Position numbers and translations under genes: made by a program. The notes under the pieces were generated by a model. That model was not told where the DNA came from. It made no database searches and worked only from the letters and a program-made list of their open reading frames with translations. From assembly GCA_038239485.1 (NCBI GenBank), contig JBBSET010000075.1, positions 1 to 13,288 of the forward strand: a stretch of 13,288 nt of DNA, in the 5' to 3' direction. Numbering within the stretch: position 1 is the first letter of the stretch; each line of letters starts with the position of its first letter. Shown one piece after another: positions 6,434 through 13,288 of this stretch. This DNA is from DASQEH01 sp038239485 (lineage in GTDB: Bacteria; Actinomycetota; Actinomycetes; Propionibacteriales; Nocardioidaceae).

Positions 6434-7432
6434 ATGACTCATCGCGCAACCGGGATCGGCTCGATGCCCGGCGAGGACTTCGGGGACAGCATGCAGTCGG
6501 TCCTCGGCGAGGTGGGCGACCTGCCGTACGTCCCCGAGCTCCCGAGCAGGGGCGCGACCGCCGGGCTGATCGGCCGGACCTTGGGGATGATCACCGCGCT
6601 CGGCGCCGACCTGCAACCCGCGGGCTGGCGGCTGACCGACGCGCCCGGGGTCGACCACCGGCGGGCGCGGTCGCTGGTCGCCCAGGACCTCGACAGCGTC
6701 GAGGAGCTCATGCAGGGGAGCGGCCGGGTCGTGAAGGTCCAGGTGGTCGGCCCCTGGACCCTGGCTGCAGCAGTCGAACGACCGCGAGGCGACAAGATCC
6801 TCGCCGACCACGGCGCTCGCCGTGAGCTGGCTCAGGCGCTGGCCGAGGGTATCCGCGACCATGTGGCGGACGTGCGGCGGCGCCTCGGCGTAGCGACGGT
6901 CGTCGTCCAGCTGGACGAGCCGGCTCTACCGGTCGTGCTGGGAGGTGGGGTCCCCACCGCCAGTGGCTTCTCCCGGCACCGATCGGTCTCCGCCGCCGAC
7001 GCGGCGCAGGCCATCGACTGGCAGGTCGACGCCATCATCGGTACCGGTGCGAGCAGCGTGGTGCACTGCTGCGCCGCTGAGGTGCCGTTCCGGCTGTTCC
7101 AGGAGACGGCCGTGCAGGCGGTGTCGTTCGACCTGTCGCTGCTGACGCGGCCGCAGTACGACGACGTGGCCGAGTGGACGGAGTCCGGGCGCGAGCTCTG
7201 GCCCGGTGCGATACCGGCCCTCGAGCCGGCCGGGCGCCCGCCGAGCGGGGCCGACGTCACCCGGCGCGTGCTCGCCTGGTGGTCGGCTCTGGGGTACTCC
7301 GAGCCGGAGACGGTCCCTTCGACGGTGGTGACACCTGCGTGTGGGCTGGCCGGGGCGTCGCCGGCCTGGGCACGGCAGGCGCTCTCGCTGGCGGCCAAGG
7401 TCGCGGAGAACCTGTCAGGCGAGGGCGGGTAG
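6434..7432 (+). CDS. Short MetE-like methionine synthase (C-terminal catalytic domain only)
   Basis: The 332-residue protein corresponds to the C-terminal domain of cobalamin-independent methionine synthase, whose full-length form is about 750 residues. It has QLDEPAL (159-165). A likely zinc site is formed by His211 and Cys213 in VHCC, Asp233 in SFDLS at the place of the MetE glutamate, and Cys303 in TPACGLAG. The N-terminal ATGIGSMPG is typical of this short actinobacterial group. Family members are annotated as methionine synthase, but without the N-terminal half the usual folate-substrate arrangement of MetE is incomplete, so the methyl donor is uncertain. M. tuberculosis has a similar gene (Rv3015c) next to ligA. 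It stands alone between mnmA and ligA with its own promoter-like hexamer. The family is likely right; the reaction is inferred. Confidence 0.8.
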   Translation: MTHRATGIGSMPGEDFGDSMQSVLGEVGDLPYVPELPSRGATAGLIGRTLGMITALGADLQPAGWRLTDAPGVDHRRARSLVAQDLDSVEELMQGSGRVVKVQVVGPWTLAAAVERPRGDKILADHGARRELAQALAEGIRDHVADVRRRLGVATVVVQLDEPALPVVLGGGVPTASGFSRHRSVSAADAAQAIDWQVDAIIGTGASSVVHCCAAEVPFRLFQETAVQAVSFDLSLLTRPQYDDVAEWTESGRELWPGAIPALEPAGRPPSGADVTRRVLAWWSALGYSEPETVPSTVVTPACGLAGASPAWARQALSLAAKVAENLSGEGG

Positions 7433-7463
7433 CTGGTCGTCGTCCATTGTCGGCCGCGCAGGG

Positions 7464-7469
7464 CAAGAT
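7464..7469 (+). promoter_or_regulatory. Possible -10 hexamer for ligA
   Basis: CAAGAT lies seven bases before the ATG at 7477. It departs from TANNNT in its first base, but its position matches the hexamers before the other lead genes here. No Shine-Dalgarno is seen. Confidence 0.28.
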
Positions 7470-7476
7470 GGGTCCC

Positions 7477-9594
7477 ATGACCGAGTCCACGGCCAGCCCT
7501 GAGATCGCCGCCGCGCCGACGGCTGCCAGGGAGCGGCACGCCGAGCTTTCTGAGACGGTGGAGGCGCATCGCTGGAGCTACCACGTGCTCGACACACCGA
7601 GCGTGAGTGACGGCGAGTTCGATGTGCTGATGCGGGAGCTGGAGTCGCTGGAGGAGGCCTACCCAGAGCTGCGGACGCCGGACTCACCGACGCAGAAGGT
7701 CGGCGGTGCGGTGTCGACGCTGTTCACGGCGGTGGAGCATGCCGAGCGGTTGATGAGCCTGGACAATGCCTTCTCGGCTGAGGAGCTGTCGTCATGGGCG
7801 GCGCGGATCGGCCGTGAGGGGGCCGGTGAGGCGGAATACCTCTGCGAGCTCAAGGTCGACGGGCTGGCGATCAACCTGACGTATGAGCGGGGACGGCTCG
7901 TTCGAGGCGCGACGCGCGGCGACGGCCGCGTCGGGGAGGACGTCACGCCCAATGTCCGGACCATCCGCGGCATCCCGGACCGATTGGCCGTCACCGGGGA
8001 GTACCCGATCCCGGCGCTGGTCGAGGTGCGCGGCGAGGTGTTCTTCCCGGTAACCGCGTTCGAGCAGCTCAACGCCTCACTCGTCGAGGCCGGCAAGGCG
8101 CCGTTCTCCAACCCCCGCAACGCCGCGGCCGGGTCGCTGCGGCAGAAGGACCCGCGCATCTCCGCGTCCCGCCCTCTGCGGCTGATCTGCCACGGGCTCG
8201 GTGCGCGGGAGGGTTTCGAGCCGGCTCGACAGTCCGAGGCGTACGCCGCCCTGGCCGCCTGGGGGCTGCCCATCAGCGACCGGGCGAAGGTGGTGCCCGA
8301 CCTCGACGCGGTGACTGGCTTCATCGAGTACTACCGCGAGCACCGCCACGACGTGGAGCACGAGATCGACGGGGTGGTGGTCAAGGTCGACCAGGTGGCG
8401 CTGCAGCGGCGGCTGGGCTCGACGTCGCGGGCGCCGCGGTGGGCGATCGCGTTCAAGTACCCGCCGGAGGAGGTGACCACGAAGCTGCTCGCCATCGACG
8501 TCAATGTGGGGCGCACCGGGCGGGTGACGCCGTTCGGGCGGATGGAGCCGGTCCGGGTGTCGGGGTCGACGGTCGAGCTGGCCACCCTGCACAACGCGTC
8601 GGAGGTCAAACGCAAGGGAGTGCTGATCGGGGATACGGTCGTGCTGCGCAAGGCCGGCGACGTCATCCCAGAGATCGTCGGCCCGGTAGTCGAGCTCCGC
8701 GACGGGTCCGAGCGCGAGTTCGAGATGCCGACCGTCTGCCCTGCCTGTGGTACCACGCTGGCCCCGGCCAAGGAGGGCGACGCCGACATCCGTTGCCCGA
8801 ACTCCAGGACGTGCCCCGCTCAGCTGCGGGAGCGGGTCTTCCACGTGGCGGGCAGGGGGGCGTTCGACATCGAGGGGCTGGGTTTCGAGGCGGCGTCGGC
8901 GCTGCTCGAGGCGCACATGATCGTCGACGAGGGCGACCTGTTCACGCTCGACGAGAAGACGCTGCTGCAAGTGCCGCTGTTCACCAGGCAGAGCGGCGAT
9001 CTCAGCGCCAACGGCGCCCGCCTGCTGACCAACCTCGACAAGGCCAAGGAGCAGCCCCTGTGGCGGGTACTCGTGGGGCTGTCGATCCGCCATGTCGGCC
9101 CGACCGCGGCCCGTGCGTTGGCTGAGTCGTTCGGGTCGCTGGCGGCGATCCAAGAGGCGTCCGTCGACGCGATCGCCGGCGTCGACGGGGTGGGGATGAC
9201 GATCGCTGAGTCCATCGTGGAGTGGTTCGACGTCGGCTGGCACAGCGACGTGGTCGCGAAGTGGCGCGACGCCGGAGTTCGGATGGCCGATGAGCGCGAC
9301 GTCTCGATCCCACGGACGCTGGAGGGTCTGTCGATCGTCGTCACCGGGTCCCTCGACCGCTGGTCTCGTGACCAGTCGAAGGAGGCGATCCTGCTGCGCG
9401 GTGGCAAGGCCAGCTCGTCGGTGTCGAAGAGCTCGGCCTTCGTCGTCGTCGGCGATTCACCCGGGTCCAAGTACGACAAGGCGGTCTCGCTCAAGGTTCC
9501 GATCCTCGACGAGGACGGGTTCGCGGTCCTGCTCCGCGACGGACCCGATGCGGCTCGTGAGGTCGCCCAGGTCGGCGAAGCGGTAGGTGGGTGA
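7477..9594 (+). CDS. ligA: NAD-dependent DNA ligase LigA
   Basis: LigA seals nicks in DNA using NAD+ (EC 6.5.1.2) and joins Okazaki fragments. The 705-residue length is normal for the family. The N-terminal Ia domain has HRWSYHVLDTPSVSDGEFD (31-49), which binds the nicotinamide mononucleotide part. The adenylation domain has the catalytic Lys126 in KVDG (126-129), VEVRGEVF (182-189) and EIDGVVVKVD (296-305), followed by the OB fold. The zinc finger has Cys421, Cys424, Cys440 and Cys446. A helix-hairpin-helix region (about 455-600) and a C-terminal BRCT domain (about 610-690) complete the protein. I chose the ATG at 7477. An in-frame ATG at 7468 would add three residues but overlaps the putative -10. 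The stop overlaps the next start as TGATG. Confidence 0.97.
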   Translation: MTESTASPEIAAAPTAARERHAELSETVEAHRWSYHVLDTPSVSDGEFDVLMRELESLEEAYPELRTPDSPTQKVGGAVSTLFTAVEHAERLMSLDNAFSAEELSSWAARIGREGAGEAEYLCELKVDGLAINLTYERGRLVRGATRGDGRVGEDVTPNVRTIRGIPDRLAVTGEYPIPALVEVRGEVFFPVTAFEQLNASLVEAGKAPFSNPRNAAAGSLRQKDPRISASRPLRLICHGLGAREGFEPARQSEAYAALAAWGLPISDRAKVVPDLDAVTGFIEYYREHRHDVEHEIDGVVVKVDQVALQRRLGSTSRAPRWAIAFKYPPEEVTTKLLAIDVNVGRTGRVTPFGRMEPVRVSGSTVELATLHNASEVKRKGVLIGDTVVLRKAGDVIPEIVGPVVELRDGSEREFEMPTVCPACGTTLAPAKEGDADIRCPNSRTCPAQLRERVFHVAGRGAFDIEGLGFEAASALLEAHMIVDEGDLFTLDEKTLLQVPLFTRQSGDLSANGARLLTNLDKAKEQPLWRVLVGLSIRHVGPTAARALAESFGSLAAIQEASVDAIAGVDGVGMTIAESIVEWFDVGWHSDVVAKWRDAGVRMADERDVSIPRTLEGLSIVVTGSLDRWSRDQSKEAILLRGGKASSSVSKSSAFVVVGDSPGSKYDKAVSLKVPILDEDGFAVLLRDGPDAAREVAQVGEAVGG

Positions 9595-9791
9595 TGACGT
9601 ATCCGCCCGGTCCCGGCCATATCCACTCGAGCAGTCGGCCCGACCTGCCGGACGACATCGACCCGGTCGGAGTGCCGCAAGCCCGCAGCGGTCAGGAGAC
9701 ATTCGTCCTCCTCATCGGCGCGCTCATGGCGCTGCTTGCGCTGATCGCCACACTGGGCTGGATCGTGTTCCACCACATCCAAGGCGGCTGA
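9594..9791 (+). CDS. Small single-pass membrane protein
   Basis: This 65-residue protein starts at ATG 9594, overlapping the ligA stop by one base (TGATG). A GTG at 9591 would add one residue. The first 35 residues are polar and proline-rich. A single hydrophobic helix follows at about 36-59 (from FVLLIGALMALLALIATL), ending HHIQGG. No catalytic motif and no signal-peptide cleavage site are evident. It is tightly coupled to ligA and precedes gatC, but neither neighbour suggests a membrane role, so the function is unknown. The overlap, the clear amphiphilic layout and the position support a real gene. Confidence 0.6.
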   Translation: MTYPPGPGHIHSSSRPDLPDDIDPVGVPQARSGQETFVLLIGALMALLALIATLGWIVFHHIQGG

Positions 9792-9814
9792 CCCGTCGCG
9801 CTTCGCCTGCCCCA

Positions 9815-9820
9815 TAGAAT
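9815..9820 (+). promoter_or_regulatory. Possible -10 hexamer for the gatCAB cluster
   Basis: TAGAAT is a good TANNNT match seven bases before the ATG at 9828. Transcription from here could be leaderless for that ATG, or give a leader of about 64 bases with GGAGGAG before the ATG at 9891. CTGACC at 9788-9793 is a poor -35 candidate with 21-base spacing. Confidence 0.42.
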
Positions 9821-9874
9821 TGTCGCCATGCCCGATCCCCGTGATGCCACCGACCCGAGCCCACGGGAGACCGC

Positions 9875-9881
9875 GGAGGAG
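9875..9881 (+). promoter_or_regulatory. Strong Shine-Dalgarno for the internal gatC start
   Basis: GGAGGAG lies nine bases before the ATG at 9891. It is among the best ribosome binding sites in the window and points to 9891 as the gatC start, which gives the usual family length. Confidence 0.6.
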
Positions 9882-9890
9882 ACGACAGCG

Positions 9891-10177
9891 ATGACGCGCG
9901 GGGAGGTCGACCGCCTCGCGCACCTGGCCCGGATCGAGCTCACCGAGGCCGAGCTGGACCACCTGGCACCTCAGCTGTCTGTGATCCTCGAGTCGGTCGC
10001 GGCCGTGAGCGCAGTCGCCGTCGACGAGATTCCCCCAACGTCGCACGCGGTCCCGCTGAAGAACGTCTACCGCACCGACGAGGTACGCCCCAGCCTGACA
10101 CCGGAGGCCGCGTTGTCCGCCGCGCCCGCCGTCGAGCAGCAGCGGTTCAGCGTCCCGCGAATCCTGGATCCCGAAGC

Positions 10178-10181
<4 letters not shown>
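9891..10181 (+). CDS. gatC: Glutamyl-tRNA(Gln)/aspartyl-tRNA(Asn) amidotransferase subunit C
   Basis: GatC is the small subunit that wraps around and stabilises GatA and GatB in the amidotransferase. The ATG at 9891 gives 96 residues, a usual family length, beginning MTRGEVDRLAHLARIELTE, the canonical N-terminal helix. Downstream are DEIPPTSHAVPL, the partner-contact segment VYRTDEVRPSLTPEAAL, and the ending FSVPRIL. A strong Shine-Dalgarno (GGAGGAG) precedes this ATG. An in-frame ATG at 9828 would add 21 polar residues and sits just after TAGAAT, so a longer leaderless form is also possible. The stop overlaps the gatA start as ATGA. The identity is sure, the start less so. Confidence 0.92.
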
Positions 10182-11691
<1,510 letters not shown>

Positions 11692-11695
<4 letters not shown>

Positions 11696-13200
11696 CCATT
11701 GCGGCAACCACACATCAGCTCGTCCCCTACGACGAGGCGGTGGCCCGGTTCGACCCTGTGTTGGGCCTCGAGGTGCACGTCGAGCTCAACACCGTGTCGA
11801 AGATGTTCTGCGGCTGCGCGACGGTCTTCGGCGGCGAGCCGAACACCCAGGTGTGCCCGGTGTGCCTCGGCCTGCCCGGTGCGCTGCCGGTCGTCAACGG
11901 CACCGCGGTCGAGTCAGCGATCAGGATCGGGCTGGCGCTCAACTGCTCGATCGCTCAGTGGTGCCGGTTCGCGCGCAAGAACTACTTCTATCCCGACATG
12001 CCGAAGAACTTTCAGACCTCGCAGTACGACGAGCCGATCTGCTTCGACGGCTTCACCGACATCGACGTCGACGGCCGCACGGTGCGCATCGAGATCGAGC
12101 GCGCCCACATGGAGGAGGACACCGGCAAGTCGCTGCACGTCGGCGGCAGTACTGGTCGGATCCACGGCGCCGACCACTCGCTCGTCGACTACAACCGGGC
12201 GGGCATCCCGCTGATCGAGATCGTGACGAAACCGATCGAAGGCACCGGCGCGGAGGTGGCGGCGGTCGCGCGGGCCTACGTGTCCCATCTGCGTGATCTC
12301 GTTCGCGGCCTCGGCGTCTCCGATGTCCGCATGGACCAAGGGTCGCTCAGGTGTGACGTGAACCTGTCACTGCGGACGGACCCGCAGGCACCGCTCGGCA
12401 CCAGGAGCGAGACGAAGAACGTCAACTCGCTGCGCTCGGTCGAGCGTGCTGTCCGCTTCGAGGTTTCGCGTCATGCTGCGGTGCTGTCGCAGGGCGGGCG
12501 GATCGTGCAGGAGACGCGGCACTGGCACGAGGACACCGGCATCACGACACCGGGGCGGGTCAAGGAGGAGGCGGAGGACTACCGGTACTTTCCGGAGCCT
12601 GACCTGGTACCGATCGCACCGTCGCGCGAGTGGGTCGACCAGCTGCGTTCGACGCTGCCGGAGCCACCTGCCGTACGCCGGGCCAGGCTGCAGAGCGACT
12701 GGGGCTTCAGCGACCTGGAGGTACGCGACGTGATGGGCGCCGGAGCCTTGGACCTGATCGAGCTGACGGTGGCGGCCGGCGCCAGCGCGTCGGCAGCGAA
12801 GAAGTGGTGGCTCTCGGAGCTCGCCCGGCGGGCAAATGACTCCGGCCTGTCGCTGGAGGAGCTGCCGATCACTCCCGAGGATGTCGCGGGGGTGCAGTCG
12901 CTCGTCGACGCCGGCCGCGTCAATGACACGATGGCACGTCAGGTGCTCGATGGCGTGCTCGCCGGCGATGGCTCTCCGGAGGAGGTGGCGTCGGCGCGTG
13001 GTCTGGAGCTGGTGTCCGACGACGGGGCCCTGACGGCCGCGGTCGACCGGGCCATCGCCGCGAATCCCGACGTGGCCGACAAGATCCGGGCCGGCAAGGT
13101 GGCGGCGGCGGGCGCCCTCATCGGCTCTGTGATGAAGGAGATGCGCGGGCAGGCCGACGCCGCCAGGGTCCGCGAGCTCGTGCTCGCGAAGCTGTCCTAG
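11692..13200 (+). CDS. gatB: Glutamyl-tRNA(Gln)/aspartyl-tRNA(Asn) amidotransferase subunit B
   Basis: GatB binds the misacylated tRNA, activates it with ATP, and receives ammonia from GatA. The 502 residues begin with VLGLEVHVELNTVSKMFC (23-40). A four-cysteine site (Cys40, Cys42, Cys55, Cys58) likely binds zinc, as in S. aureus GatB. Later family blocks are KNYFYPDMPKNFQTSQYD, HMEEDTGKS, DYNRAGIPLIEIVTKP, RCDVNLSLR, TKNVNSLRSVERA and EDYRYFPEPDL. The C-terminal part (about 355-502) is the helical tail related to YqeY, which contacts tRNA. The ATG at 11692 has GGAGGTGA (11680-11687) just upstream and overlaps the gatA stop. The cluster implies that this organism makes Gln-tRNA(Gln), and perhaps Asn-tRNA(Asn), by the indirect route. 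Confidence 0.97.
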
Positions 13201-13211
13201 CCGGACGTGCG

Positions 13212-13245
13212 TGCGCCCAGATTCACCGGTGTGGATATGGGCGCA
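13212..13245 (+). terminator. Inverted repeat after gatB, candidate terminator
   Basis: TGCGCCCA (13212-13219) pairs perfectly with TGGGCGCA (13238-13245) around an 18-base loop, starting 11 bases after the gatB stop. The loop contains the palindrome CACCGGTG (13224-13231). No T-run follows, so it could be a Rho-assisted terminator, a 3' stabilising hairpin, or a protein-binding site for whatever lies downstream. From its end to 13288 I see no gene. Confidence 0.35.
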
Positions 13246-13288
13246 ACGCTGCCGACCCCCGGCCGCCGCCCCTTTCGGCGATACCCCC

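Noticed and set aside
7174..7476. N-terminal extension of ligA into the MetE-like gene
   Set aside because: The upstream in-frame sequence overlaps the MetE-like gene and is not part of any ligase. The ATG at 7477 gives the normal length.
8077..9243. 388-codon minus-strand open frame within ligA
   Set aside because: It is His/Arg/Asp-rich antisense sequence with no domain, and ligA is intact across it.

Overview
The window is high-GC chromosomal DNA with the gene order of an actinobacterium (Actinomycetota). In Mycobacterium tuberculosis the corresponding stretch is fixB (etfA), iscS, trmU (mnmA), a short MetE-like gene, ligA and gatC-gatA-gatB. The same order appears here with some extra genes. 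A Propionibacteriales-type host (Nocardioidaceae or Propionibacteriaceae) is my guess from the gene order. That placement is inference.

Layout. Positions 1-591 hold the 3' part of etfA, which carries an in-frame TAG at 19-21 where the family normally has a sense codon. Positions 592-4037 differ from the mycobacterial arrangement. On the minus strand lie an ABC-F ATPase (2741-1116) and a small multi-pass membrane protein (1087-770). On the minus strand at about 569-769 there is also coding-like sequence that lacks a start codon. Divergent from the ABC-F gene, on the plus strand, are a gluconokinase and an overlapping nucleotidyltransferase-fold gene. A strong palindrome lies across the gluconokinase start.

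From 4061 to 13200 everything is on the plus strand and densely packed: a cysteine desulfurase overlapping mnmA (a sulfur relay for tRNA 2-thiouridine), a short MetE-like methionine synthase, ligA followed by a 65-residue single-pass membrane protein, and gatC-gatA-gatB (Glu-tRNA(Gln)/Asp-tRNA(Asn) amidotransferase). Genes within each cluster overlap by 1-4 bases (GTGA, TGATG, ATGA). The first gene of each cluster has a TANNNT-like hexamer 6-9 bases before its ATG, which suggests leaderless transcripts.

Most of the window is housekeeping. I do not see a new multi-gene system. The points most worth a second look are the amber codon in etfA, the palindrome over the gluconokinase start, the ABC-F and nucleotidyltransferase pair in the variable segment, the apparent gene remnant next to etfA, the recurring leaderless start pattern, and the two competing starts of gatC.
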